64,000 nucleotides of DNA from Lunularia cruciata (taxonomy: Eukaryota; Streptophyta; Marchantiopsida; Lunulariales; Lunulariaceae), in the NCBI GenBank assembly GCA_948567375.1, contig OX419756.1, positions 67,532,333 to 67,596,332 on the forward strand, given 5' to 3'. Positions 46,661 to 58,350 of the stretch are shown here, in pieces. The translations under genes and the position numbers were made by a program. Position 1 is the stretch's first letter; every line of letters starts with the position of its first letter. The notes beneath the pieces are model-generated. The model was given only the letters and a program-made list of their open reading frames with translations, did not search any database and was not told the origin of the DNA.

Positions 46661-48454
46661 CCAGTAAAGGTACCTCTTGGGCTTACTGGCTCAATAAGGA
46701 AGCAGAGAAGTGAAGGAAGGAAGAAGAATAATGCAAAAAGATCCCGAAAGGCAACCTCACAATTGATTGTCATGAATGGAATGCTAGAAGGTAATCAAGT
46801 GAGAGTATTAGTAGGTCCGGGAGCAACAGAGAATCTCTTGTCTCGCTCTGTTGCAATAAGATTGGGAATGGATCTTGAGAGAGATGGAAGTGAAGAAGTA
46901 GAGTTACAAAATGGGCAAATTGAGAGGATTGAATCATTACCTAGATGGGTAACCCTCTCTATAGGAGAATATCAGGAAGCAATTGAGTGGCAAGTGATAC
47001 AGTTAGCTTGTTATGATGCAATTTTAGGCATGTCATGGATAGAGCAATACAACCCTATGGTGGATTGGAGGAAGAAAGTAGTGAGAACCCACCAATGGTC
47101 AATCATTGGGGTTAAAGAAAAATCACACAAGCAAAAACTGCCTCTATATGTCGTAGGGACGGCAACTGTCTGTAAGACCGATAGATGTTTTATGGGTCTA
47201 ATAAGAGAAGTCCAGAGTGCACAACTTGATGGACAAATTCATGAGAAATTGAAGGATGTGGTGGATGAGTTTCAAGATGTCTTTCCCGATGATCTACCCT
47301 CAAGATTACCACCAAAGCGGCGAGTTGATCACAAAATTGAGATACTTCTGGGGAAGACACCTCGTTGTAAGGCCCCATACTGCCTATCACCTCATGAGTT
47401 GGAGGAATGTAAGTCTCAAATTGAGGAGATGTTGCAAAAAGGGTTCATCCAACCTAGCGTATCACCATATGGGGCCCCTGCCTTGTTTGTGAAGAAGAAG
47501 GATGGTACAATGCGCATGTGCATTGACTATCGGGGTCTCAATCAGCAAACAGTGAAGAACAAATACCCCTTACCTTGCATGGATTACCTGTTTGATCAAC
47601 TCCATGGAGTGAGATACTTCACCAAACTGGACTTGCGGAGCGGTTACAATCAAATCCGAAATGCAGAGAAGGATGCGTACAAAACTGCCTTTCAAACCAA
47701 GTATGGCCACTTTGAGTATCTTGTGATGCCTTTTGGCCTCACCAATGCACCTGCCACTTTCATGAGTCTAATGAATGACATATTTCGTCCATACTTGGAT
47801 AAGTCTATTATCGTCTTCTTGGATGATATCTTAGTATATAGTAGCACAATGACAGAACACAAGCAACATCTATGAGAGGTCCTCCAGATTCTAAGACAGA
47901 ATCAGTTGTACGCCAAAATCTCAAAGTGTGAGTTTGGCAAGTCTGAAGTAGACTACTTGGGGCATAGAGTAAGTGCAGAGGGCATTCAAGTATTGACAGA
48001 TAAAATACAGGTCATTCAAAAATGGAGTGCCCTAGAAGATCAGACTCAACTTAAGAGCTTCTTGGGGTTGATAGGATTCTATCATAGATTTATCAAGGAC
48101 TTCTCCAAGGTTGCACTGCTTTTAACCGCACTACTTGGCAAGAGAAAGAAGTGGACATGGGGAACGGCACAAGAGTTGGCCTTTGAAGAATTGAAGGCCG
48201 CCTTGCTACATGCACCAATCTTGAAGTGGTATGACCCAAAATGTCCAATCAGGTTGGCTATAGATTCATCAAGCATATCAACAGGAGCAGTCCTACAACA
48301 AGAGTGGCATGATGGATGGCATCCAATTGTATATTTCTCTCAAAAGTTGTTACCAGCAAAGCGCGACTACCACACCACAGAACAAGAAGAGTTGACCATA
48401 GTTCTAGCAACCAAGCATTGGAAGCACAACCATTGGGTGAGAAGGCATTTGTAG
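46658..48454 (+). pseudogene. Chromovirus protease, reverse transcriptase and RNase H
   Basis: This is one frame with a single internal TGA (47873-47875). At the protease site [10 protein letters not shown] stands where DSGATHNF-type sequence is expected, so the catalytic aspartate is gone. RT motifs include [31 protein letters not shown] and FLDDILVYS (intact catalytic DD). RNase H has LAIDSSSISTGAVL and a TTEQEELTIV block. A frameshift near 48437 ends the frame just before the remainder of RNase H (AFVVETYHKPL). Confidence 0.9.
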
Positions 48455-48459
48455 TAGAG

Positions 48460-49900
48460 ACATACCACAAACCTCTAGTCTACCTCAAGACATAGAAGGA
48501 TTTATCTTGTCGCCAAATTTGGTGGGCAGAGTGGCGATAATGCTTCAACATGACAATCACCTACGTGGAAGGTAAGAAGCAACTTGCAGATGCATTCACC
48601 CGCATGCCAATGGCCAACAACTTGGTGGCAGAGGTTAAGATTAACCTTGAATTCTGGCAAGAGATTCTGGCTGCTACAAAAATTGATCCACAAGTTGTAG
48701 AAGCACAATCATCCAAAGGTGTCACCAGCACCCAAGGACTCACCTTTTGGGATGGCAGATTATAGATCCCAAATGTCCCAGAATTATGCACCACCATTCT
48801 AGCGGAATGTCATGATTTGGCCATTGTAGCTCATGTTGGAGTGGACAAGACCTTGGATGCAGTCAAGCGCCATTACTATTGGCCCAAGATGAGCAACGAC
48901 GTGATGGACTATGTGCTTAACTACCTACTTTGTCAACAGAATAAAGCTTCTAATCAAGCTCCTACAGTGCTCCTTCAACCTCTCCCCACTCCTACCCACC
49001 GTTGGGAACAAGTGAGTATGGATCTCGTTTGTAAATTACCCAAGACCACCTCAGGGTTTGACTCCATTGTGGTCTTTGTGGACCCGCTCAGCAAAATGAT
49101 TCATGTACACCCTACCACCAAGGAGGTGACCGCTCCACAACTAGCTAAATTATATTTAGATGCAGCCTTTGCTCACCATGGCTTGTCTAGAGTACTCATC
49201 ATCGATAGAGGCACCCAATTCACCAATTTGTTTTGGTGAACACTCTTTGGTTTCTTCAAAACCAAGTTGGCCATGTCCACAGCTTACCACCTACAAACCG
49301 ATGGCCAAACAGAGCGGGCTAATTGCACAATTGAAGACATGTTACGCGGCTTCACCTTAGAAGAGCAAGAGAGGTGGAACACCCTACTCACGTTGGTGGA
49401 ATTCGCTTACAACAATTCAGTGAATGCATCCACCCAGGTCACTCCGTTCTTCCTCATGTATGGTGAGCATTCCTTCACACCTTCTAGCTTGATGAAGATA
49501 CGTCGAGTGGCTATCAAGGTTGATGCAGTCAACACATTTGTTTCTAGAATCCAACAAGGTATGGAGAGCACCAAGCATAGATTACAGATTGCACAAAATT
49601 GACAAAAGTAGTATGCTGATGCACACCGTTGGCACATGGAGTTCAATGTTGGGGATCAAGGCTATCGACAACCAACCTCACATTAGTTGGACCTCGTAAG
49701 CTCAGACCTCATTTTATTGGGCCTTTCTTGATTCTTCATTGCATCGGTGTTGTGGCCTATCACCTTGAGCTACCACCACACATGAAGATCCATCCAATGT
49801 TCCATGTCTCCCTAATACACAAATATGCTCCCCAATCAGGCCAGGGTCATTCCACACCAAACATTTGACCCTATCCGACACTCATTGATGGCACAGAGGA
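48460..49900 (+). pseudogene. Chromovirus integrase (broken)
   Basis: The zinc-binding part has the two histidines (HDLAIVAH) and one cysteine of the expected pair; the other is asparagine. The core carries WEQVSMDLVCKLPKT (first D), IDRGTQF (second D) and DGQTERANCTIEDML (E), so the catalytic triad is present. Stops lie at 48763-48765, 49237-49239, 49600-49602 and 49609-49611, and a frameshift follows at about 49640-49680. The C-terminal linker contains GPRKLRPHFIGPF and HPMFHVSLI. Confidence 0.85.
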
Positions 49901-49907
49901 ATATGAA

Positions 49908-50090
49908 GTGGAGCGGATTCTCCAAAAATGCATGCATGGTACTCGCCACCCGTGGGTGGACTATCTAGTACAATGGAAAGGTTACCCCTTGTATGAAGCA
50001 ACCTGGGAGCCCGCTGCCAATTTGGCACATGCACCGGTGTTGGTGCAAGCCTTTGAGCAACAATTGCACAACGAGGACATTGCGTCTTAA
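49908..50090 (+). pseudogene. Chromodomain at integrase C-terminus
   Basis: The 60-codon frame has the chromodomain core VDYLVQWKGYPLYEATWEP, including the aromatic residues of the methyl-lysine cage region. In chromoviruses this domain directs insertion into heterochromatin. It is now out of frame with the integrase core, and the frame ends immediately before the polypurine tract. Confidence 0.9.
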
Positions 50091-50103
50091 AAGGAGGGAG
50101 GTC

Positions 50104-50837
50104 TGTAATACCAAGAGCTAGCCATATGATCTAGATGTGAAATTTGGTTTGGTAACATCTAGAATGATGTTATACATGATGGTCAAAATAGATAAGATAG
50201 AAATATCACCAAAAGAGTATTTCTACAAATAGTACAGGATTCGAAATAGACTTGAGAACCTTAGAACCAATAGCTAGACATATGATTTAAAGGTGAGAAT
50301 TGGTTTGGTAACATCTGGAAGGATGTTACACATGATGGACTAAACATATCAGAAAGAGGTATCACCAAAAGGGGACTTCTACTAATAGAGTAGGAACCGA
50401 AATATGCCTGAAATCTTTGAAGGCAATTTTGGAAGCCTAAACAAATGAATTAGGCCTCGAAAAAGTACAGACTCCCCCTCAATGGAGGAAAAAGAGGCCT
50501 TCCTTCCCCCCTGCTTTATCTCATTGAGAGCTTTCCAAAGGTACCTTACATGATTATGAGATTCCTATAGGAAGATTCCCTAAAAGATTCCCTCCGGTCA
50601 AAGCTTGTTTGACCAACCACATAGGACCTAGACCAGACATGTCACCCATCCAAGTAAGTAATTCAAGGGTGGAGCTTGCTGACATGTCACCTATCCGTGT
50701 CGCTAATCCTATTGTGTAGCTTCCTTGGAGGAGATCCTCTTTGTCTATATAATAAAGAGAAGGTGCTCTCTTGGGGCATCGATTGTTTAAGTGTGCAAAC
50801 TGTGTTTTCTCTCTTTTCTTGTACTTGGAGTATTACA
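50104..50837 (+). repeat. Chromovirus 3' LTR
   Basis: It has the same ends as the 5' LTR (TGTAATAC...GTATTACA) and the same internal two-unit duplication (starts 50116 and 50272). TTAGG follows. Confidence 0.95.
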
Positions 50838-51950
50838 TTAGGTCCCATCTACTCCACGTATGTTCTATACCCTATGGTGGGCAAAAGATCAAGAGGATGG
50901 GTGCTATTGAGCCCCATCATTAGTCGCATGTCTACAATCTATATCATGTAAAGGATGAACTAGCCATATGTCAAGTACATCTAGGACATAAAAATTGCCC
51001 TTGAGGAACCACCATGAGAGGAGGAGTCAAACATGCCCTATGCCATCCTCTCAAACAACTATCACACACTAACATAATATAAGCAAAAAAGCTGCCCTAA
51101 AGCTCCACCAAAAAAGCTGCATAACATCCATTACAAGCTTGCACGCACAAGTGCAAAGCTTGGGTCCATAGTACCATCAATGTTTGGGGAGTGGTGTGGC
51201 ACATAATTGTGCACATGAGTCTTCCAAAAAACAACACCATTTCCTTCCAACACAAGGACTCAAGATGGCAAAACATCACACACTCTCAAGATAGTGCAGC
51301 CTGTAGAAACATCAAGTGTCATCAGTGTTTTTTATTATAGATATACATAATCACCTGGATGAAACCAATGGATCAAGGATCTATAACCTCTTCTTGAATG
51401 GTAGCATATTGTAAGGTCTTCCTATGTTGAGCAATTGCCAAGTTCTTGAAGGCCCTCAACTTCGCTCTCCAAAAGATCCTTGTCCATTGAGAACATGCCC
51501 TTATCCATACGTTCGGATCATCCAAGTCCAAAGCTATAGTAGGATCTCAACAAATGGCTACAAGTAAATCTGGATCTTGTCAATAGAGTAGAAAGTAAGG
51601 AGAGAAGCATGCTTAGGAGGCTTTCCGGTGTTATCGGGAAAATAATCTATGGGTTGCATTAGTCCTATTTGGTGTAATAGAGAAACTGAGAGAATAGTAG
51701 ATGTATATAAAAGTGCTAGTTGCAGGTGGTGTAAACTTTTTAGGTAGAAACTTGTTAATTGCCAAAAGGAGTGAATTTTGCTATAGGTTGTAAGTGGCCA
51801 TTTTTGTTGGATTGTGATAAGGATTTGAAGATTTGGCAGAAGAGTAGTGGTAATGGGTTTGGAACGGAAAGATTATTGGAAGTGAAGGCTGTAATGATCC
51901 AAAGTTTGGTGTGCCTTGGGAGTTTTTTTATGTTACTGTAAGCAAGCAAG
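50838..51950. other. Unassigned sequence after the chromovirus
   Basis: It begins with the TTAGG target copy and continues the pre-insertion sequence. Only short frames without motifs are seen. A TATATAAAAG word occurs near 51705. Confidence 0.35.
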
Positions 51951-53990
51951 GGAAACTAATCTTGGCAAAGAAAGGAGAATATACTCAATGACTAGAAAAA
52001 AGCCCAAGAGAATGAGCGTCAAGAGGAGGAAGAAAAGGATCAACTAGGAAAAAGTTGGCTGAGTGAAGCGAAAGCAGAAAATGACAAATGAGACTTAACA
52101 TCCACAAAAATGAAGTCTTTACGAGTTTTGGCTAGCAATTGGGATAAGACAAGAAGGCCAGTTAGCCAAAGTCAAAGGAGAGTTAGGATTGAGAGAGGAG
52201 TCTGGCCAAGGAAAATAATTTTTGGGGAAGGGGAAAAATATCAAAGGAATTTTGGACAAGAGGATTTGAGAGAGCCAAGGGGATTATCAAAGGAGGAGAC
52301 TCTCTTTTTTTTGGGCAGGTCAACCAGGAAATAATTCTTGAGAAAAAGGGTTTTCTGAACAGGAAGGAACCTAAGAGGATAGAGGAGAAGGGGAATCAAA
52401 GGACAGAATATGGCATGAAGGGAAAAATCTGGAAAGTGCCTTGGCACGGAAGGAGGATTTCAGTGAGAAGGAGGACAGAGCAGCAGAAATTGGGGGGGAG
52501 AGTGAAGAGAGAGAGGTGAGAGGGGTCCAGAAAAGAGGGGAGAGAACAAGTAGAATACAGAAGAATCTCAAAGGGGAGCCTTTTTGTTGGTTTAAGGGGG
52601 ATATCAAAGGAAGTGTTTGGATAGGAGGAATTAAAGAGAGAGTTTTTGGACAAGGGTTTTGAGGAATCAAAGGCAGAGAGTTTAGGAAACAAGCAATGGC
52701 AGAGGATTTCAGGAATCAAGAATTAAAAGCAAAGAGTTTAGGAATCAAGAAGGAGAGCAGAGGTTTTGAGGAATCAGGAACAAAGGTAGAGAGGTCAGGA
52801 AACAAAAGAAGGCAATGACAAGAGGAATTGAAGGAGGAGGTTTTTGAGGATCAAAGAGAGTTTGTTGACAGGGAAGGATCAAAGAGAGTTATGGTGATAG
52901 GGAAGGAAAGGAGACGGTGAAGAATCTTTGGCAAAGGCAATAACGGAGCAAAGGAATAGGCATGAAGGATCAAAGGAGGTGATAGTGAAGGAAAGAAAAA
53001 GAAACATTGAAGAATCTGCAGCAATGACAAGAAAGGATTGAGAGAAATGAGAGGAGGTGTGAAAGGAGAGTGATCAAATACAGTGGCAATGACAAGGAAG
53101 GATCAAGGAAAAGGAAAGGAGAGTGATCAAATACAATACAACAACAGAAAAAAACAAAAATCAGAGAACGGTTTTGAACTATTGAAAGGCAGAGAGGGAA
53201 GGGCATAGAGGAGAAAAGAGAAAGAAGGAACAGAAAAAAATCAGAGAGGGTTTTGAACCATCGAAAGAAAGAGAGAAAGGTGATTTTTTAGAGGAAAAGA
53301 AGAGATCAAGTGAAGTCCGGAATTGGAGTGGGAGGGAAGAATCTCGAAGGAGGAAGGACTGGACAGAAGGAAAATTTTAGAGAGAGAAGAGGGCTTGGAT
53401 AGAAGAAGAGAGGAAGGAAATTTTGAGAGAAGAGGGTTTGGCCAAGAGTGAATTCTTGAGAAGGTTTTGCCAGGATAGTGTAGTCTCTAAAGAGGTTTGG
53501 CAGGATAAAGATAATAGTTTTTGCAAAACAGAGAGAGTGAGATCCCAAAGGGTTTTGAGATTTTGAGATCTCAAAAGAGGTTTTTGCATTTACAGAGAGA
53601 AATCTTGAAGGAGGCTTTTCCATTTACAAAGAAATCTTGAAGGAGGTCTTGGCATATATAGTGAAGTATCAAAGAAGGGTTAGGTAGGACAAAGAAAGAG
53701 GTTTTGTCTTAGAATAGTGAATTCTCAAAGGGTTGTAGGACAGAGAAATATTAAAGGGTTTGGCATGAATCTAAAGAAAGTCTCAAAAGGGTTAGACAGG
53801 ACAGTCAACTCTTGAAAGGTTTGACAGGACAATGAAATATCAAATGGTTTGGAAACATAGAGAAATATCAAAGGAATCCTCTGACAAGAAATATAAAAAG
53901 GGTGTGGCAGGGGAACATAGACAGGAAAGGATTGAAGGAGGGATTCATATAGAGTCAAAGGTATAAACCAGTTCAGGAACAGATTTCAAA
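51951..53990 (+). repeat. Purine-rich degenerate repeat tract (~2 kb)
   Basis: The plus strand is dominated by A and G over about 2 kb, with recurring words such as GAATCAAAGG, TTTAGGAATCAAGA, AAAGGAGAGTGATCAAATACA (53062 and 53114) and, from 53.4 kb, GGTTTGGCAGGACA / AAATATCAAAGG blocks spaced about 30-50 bp. Minus frames here are only the pyrimidine complement. Similar purine-rich noncoding repeats occur between pol and the 3' LTR of some giant plant gypsy elements, but no such element is evident directly beside it. Confidence 0.7.
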
Positions 53991-54830
53991 TCAAGTACAT
54001 ATACCAAGAGAAGCTAAAAGTTTGGTATTAGTCTAAGCAGATTCTGATGATGATTGCACAACTCGCACAGAAAACTAGAATTCTGTTTCATGCACGGGTT
54101 GGTCTACTTACATTGCTATCAGACATTAGAAGGCTTTGAGCTTAAAAATAAATGGTTGAGAACTGCAGAGATGGCACGATTGAATCTTGCTCTGGTAGAA
54201 CCAATGTTTAAGAAAAACTGGAGGGCACGCCCTTACTGATAACCAAAACCTTCTTTGTTCCATTCTTGGCCATTCAATATTGCTCTCCTCCTTTATGTTG
54301 CAATGAAGTGTACACGAGCCTTGCTCAAGAAATCTATGGAGTAATCCAGACGGATTGCATGTGCATGATATTTTTTTGAGACAAAATGCTGAAGGGTCGA
54401 TCACAACTTGAATTAAGGATCTCATAGAACACAACCTCAAAAGTTTGGTAAGTCTATAGTATAGAGCATTGTGTCTTATGACAAAAATCTGGTTAAAGTG
54501 GAGACATAATTGTAAGAAGGAAGAATTGGAAGCCTTCAATGGGTGGATCATATTATGAATAATAGCTTTGATAATGAAGCTGGAGCACATGGCATCAGTT
54601 TCCATAGTCAATAAGAAAGAAAGAAAACTCAACAATAAATTCTTTGTACAAGTTTGATAGTTGATAGTTCACATTCCTATCCAATAGAGTCAACGTAAGC
54701 CACTTGTACCATCTCAAATTGTGAGGTCTAGGCACAAGCAGCCAGGTGCTTGGTGCATTCTTGAGACCATAAAGTCCCCGCGACACTTGCTGAACCGATA
54801 GCCCATGGCCAACCAAGGTAAATGGAGATC
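53991..54830. other. Unassigned segment beside minus-strand gypsy
   Basis: The minus frame 54635-54126 is open for 169 codons without a recognisable domain. Near 54.75 kb the minus strand contains RGLYGLKNAPSTW, which looks like the RT motif of a retroelement out of its usual context. No gene can be supported. Confidence 0.35.
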
Positions 54831-54899
54831 CTAATCTCCCAAGTGGCCTCTCTACAAACCATACTTCCGCAATCCTCTTTTCATCATTTACCTTAGGAT

Positions 54900-55420
54900 G
54901 ATCTCAATAGGTTGTTTGATGATCAATCAAAGCCTTGTTACACAAGACCCAAAACTCCCCCAAGAACTTTGTACTATGATCAGTCAAAACCTCAACTAGT
55001 GCACCAAAGTGATTGAGAACCCAATCCAAGAATGAGTCAACCATCCCTTCATTGGACCTTTCAAGAAGTGCTACCAACTCAATCCACTTGGAGAAGTACT
55101 CCACCATCACCAAAACATACCAATGGTATCTCAGAGTCAATGGTAAAGCTCCAATGAAGTCCAAACTCAAATGACAACCCAACTCCATGATAGATAATGG
55201 GTGTAATTGTGGTGTAGGAGCATTGAATGATGCTCTTACTTGGTCACAAACCGCACATTTAGCAACAAACTGCTATATATTGTTTGCATACCACACCACC
55301 AATAATGACTCTAGAGCAAACTATATGTATTGCTTAACTCCAAAATGTCCTAGCTCCTCATGAGCATGACGGACCAATTGTGGTCTTTGAGATGGAAGTG
55401 GTACTACTCTCACTCTACCA
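54900..55420 (-). pseudogene. Gy2 integrase (broken)
   Basis: The zinc-binding motif HAHEELGHFG...KCAVCDQ is nearly complete, though with stops between. The core has SLDFIGALP (first D), MVEYFSKWIELVAL and a TDHSTKFLGEFW block (second D). Sequence degrades before the catalytic glutamate and no chromodomain was found. Confidence 0.75.
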
Positions 55421-55699
55421 TCCTCCCATCTAATCTCTGTCCTCTAATCTGAACCGTCTAGCTTGTTGAAGAACACAATCTCTCTCTTGGCCCCAACTAT
55501 GCCACCTACAACACCAGTGCAAAGATAGTCAATCAATAAGACATCATCATGATGTTTTGCTGAATTGTAACACTATCTCCATGCTCTGGATCTATGTCCT
55601 CAATAACTCTTCCTATGTGCATTGACAAAGATAACACCAATGCCTCAAAAATATGAAAAGAAAGGTAGATGCATGCCAACTTGGCACCATCCTCCTCAT

Positions 55700-56138
55700 T
55701 TGTCTCACCATGCCAATGTACTCCAATTTGATCCTACTAGTTAGGAAATGGGTTTCTACACAACCTATCTACATCATGGTTCACCACTCTAGGTTGATGA
55801 ATACTGAAATCATAGTGAAATCATACTCTTGTGAAATCAAAGCCCATTGTGCAAGCTTCCTTAAAAGCTTATCAGACTCTATCAACAACTTTACTGGCTG
55901 ATGATCAGTCACAAGAATAAAAGGGTTACCAAATAGATAACATTTGAAATGTGCTATTGCCCATACTACTACCAAGTACTCTCTCTCATATGGACTATAC
56001 TTTGCCTCCATTGAATTGTTGGAGCAAGTAGCATAGGCCAACGTGTACTCCTTCTCCTCATCATCATGTTGGGTGAGCACTACTCCATGCCTCAACATAC
56101 TCCAATCAGTGTAAACCTGAAATGGTCATCTTTTGATC
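55700..56138 (-). pseudogene. Gy2 RNase H (broken)
   Basis: The frame 56098-55781 with PFQVYTDWS just upstream gives the RNase H start, then YSPYEREYLVVVWAIAHFK and FILVTDHQPVKLL, conserved features of gypsy RNase H. It follows the RT directly if the LTR insertion is ignored. Confidence 0.8.
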
Positions 56139-56815
56139 TGCAACACATATTTGTGCATGTATGTACTATTGTGATATTTAGTTTAGTATTATAACCACTT
56201 GAGAGATATTATTTATATAGAGATAAATGACGGTTCAACATAGTCATGATTAGCTAAAGTCAGTCATAGTTGAGATAGAGAGGACCTTATTTTTGAGGAA
56301 GTGGAAAAGATGAGCATCACTATTTTGGATTCTAATATGTTTACATGGTATTATTCCTAGGTGTTTGGCTTTGAGGAAAGAGTTGAGAACTCTTGGACCC
56401 ACAAGCCTTTTTGTTTTGGATTCTTCTATAGTCCAATGATAACCCATTTGAAATTCTCCTTGACTTAGTAATTGGGTCAAGATAAGACTATATGCTTCAG
56501 AGAATCTTCCAATGAGTATCAATATTCCTTTAGCTTTTTTTACTTTAATTGACTTTAAGCTTAGTAACTTGAGTTATTCTAGTAATAAGTAACTTTGTTT
56601 CATAATTATTTCACAAGTATATAAACTAAGGGTGAGGAGGTACTCAACATCCTTTCATTTGCAACTATTTCTCTCTCATTGAGTTCTCTAGTGAACAATG
56701 GTTTGGGTCTTGGAGTGTTAGCCTTGGAGGAGTATGATGGACTTGGGATTCATTGCCTGCTTAGTCCATAATATGCTACCATAATAGCTATTAGAGGTTC
56801 ATCTTGAGTGAGAAA
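56139..56815 (+). mobile_element. LTR-family insertion, copy C
   Basis: It starts TGCAACAC and aligns with copy B throughout, including TATATAAA at 56618-56625. It lies in the opposite orientation inside the Gy2 RT-RNase H junction. Its 3' end falls near 56815 and no gag or pol of its own is present, so it is probably a solo LTR. Clean target duplications could not be fixed because the flanks have diverged. Confidence 0.75.
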
Positions 56816-58350
56816 TAGGTTGGCTTAAGATTTGTCTCTTCAAAATAAGAGCAGATGTCAACCTCTCCTTGAGCTCTTCAAAAGTTATCTCATGCTCATC
56901 TTTCCAACACCACTCTTATGTAAGCTTGGTCAGCTTTGTCAAGGCCTTGGCAATGAAACTAAAGCCTCTAACATAATGGCAATAGAAGTTCACCAACCCA
57001 AGGAATGCTTGAACTTTGCTCACATTTGTAGGCTAAGGAATACATGCAATAGATACATCAATACATGCATGCAACCTTGGTCTATTGAACACCAAGTGTG
57101 CCAAGGTAGATAGTGTGACCCAAATACTCAACTTGCTTGTGGAAGAATCTACACTTCCCAAGATGTAATTTGAGTCCATGAGATCTCAATCTCTCAAACA
57201 CCTCCAACAAATGTGTCTCATGCTCCTCCACCATAATGTTATAGACCAAAATCTCATCAATATAACACCAAGAAAAATCCAATTCAGCTAGGATCTTGTC
57301 CATGACCCTTTGAAAATCAGCAAGAGCATTCTCTAACCCAAATGGTAAGAATCTCCACTAATATAACACATCCTTACCATGAGGATCAATAGCCCAAAAT
57401 TTTGTCTTGGGCTTATCCTCCTCTTTGATTGGCAACAGATGATATCTTGCTCAAAGATCCAGAGTACTGAAGGCCTTTGCATGGCCAATTGCATTAAAGA
57501 TCTCCTTTGGTGTAAGCATGGCATACCAACCAGCCCTAGTCAATTGGTTGATAGGATGGTAATCTCCAAAATCTGCTTATATGTGTAGTTGCCAAATATA
57601 TCCTTCTTGGTTAGGATCACTATAGCTAATACATACCCTCCATGTGAAATCTCCACCAAACTAGCCTCAAAAAGGTCTCTACTCTAGCTCTGAATCAATG
57701 CTTTGTCCATATCACTATATCAATAAGGACATTGGAAAACTAGTGTATTGCTAGTTAGCTCAATCCAATATACTAAGGTCCTTTCAGAGTACCCAAATCC
57801 TTCATATTGAAGGAAAAATAACTTGTGTAGCTCCTCAAGAACCTCCAAATTCTATATCTTTCCCCTCTTGTAAGCTTGGATCCTAGATTTGGCTCCCAAA
57901 TATCCCTTGTAATTGATGTAGGGGTGGAAGACGTACAAACTGGCTGTTATAAAGAGCTCTAAGAGTAGTAGTGTCATGCTCCCAACTGCCAAAGGTCCCA
58001 AGCTCAATGTGAAAAACTCCCTCCGACAAGCTTCATATGTCCTCTAGTTGCATCCCAAGTAGACCAATGGTGTAATCCAAGTAGACTAACTCACCTAGAT
58101 GGACTCCAAGTAGACCACTCTCCCTAGTAGCCACTGGCTATATTGAAGAATACCTTGTCTTCTACGTCCATCACCCCCAACATGTGCTTGAATTATCTTG
58201 ATAGGCTCAGAGTTCACAAGTGTCCAAGTGGTGATGTCTATCAAGTGCATCCTATGCTACTTTGCCAAGCCAAGGCTCACAATCCATGTTAAACAATTCA
58301 AGTCCATAGCCTGGCCTAACACCTAATGCTTGGATACCTCTAACATTATT
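56816..58350 (-). pseudogene. Gy2 reverse transcriptase (broken)
   Basis: Readable blocks on minus include RAGWYAMLTPKEIFNAIGHA, the RYHLLPIKEEDKPKTKF and LPFGLENALADFQRVMDKIL regions, and CYIDEILVYN at 57.25 kb. There the catalytic YxDD has become YIDE. This is followed by LHLGKCRFFHKQVEYLGH. The last part, FEELKERLTSALILKRQ, ends at the LTR insertion. Confidence 0.75.

Larger units (their letters stand above)
44238..50837 (+). mobile_element. Structurally complete chromodomain Ty3/gypsy element
   Basis: It has 738- and 734-bp LTRs, a primer site, gag, protease, RT, RNase H, integrase and chromodomain, and a polypurine tract (50089-50103). A perfect 5-bp target duplication TTAGG flanks it (44233-44237 and 50838-50842). 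The LTRs differ at only a few percent of sites by eye, so it is fairly young. Coding regions nevertheless have about ten stops or frameshifts and a lost protease aspartate, so it needed helper functions or decayed quickly. Chromoviruses of this kind are widespread in plants. Confidence 0.95.

Noticed and set aside
52370-53960. Minus-strand ORFs in the purine tract (for example 52719-52396, 53623-53306)
   Set aside because: Low-complexity S/F/L/P-rich translations of the pyrimidine strand, with no conserved motif.
54126-54635. 169-codon minus ORF
   Set aside because: Open by chance as far as I can tell: cysteine-containing but no recognisable motif, no homologue in the window, and lies in transposon debris.
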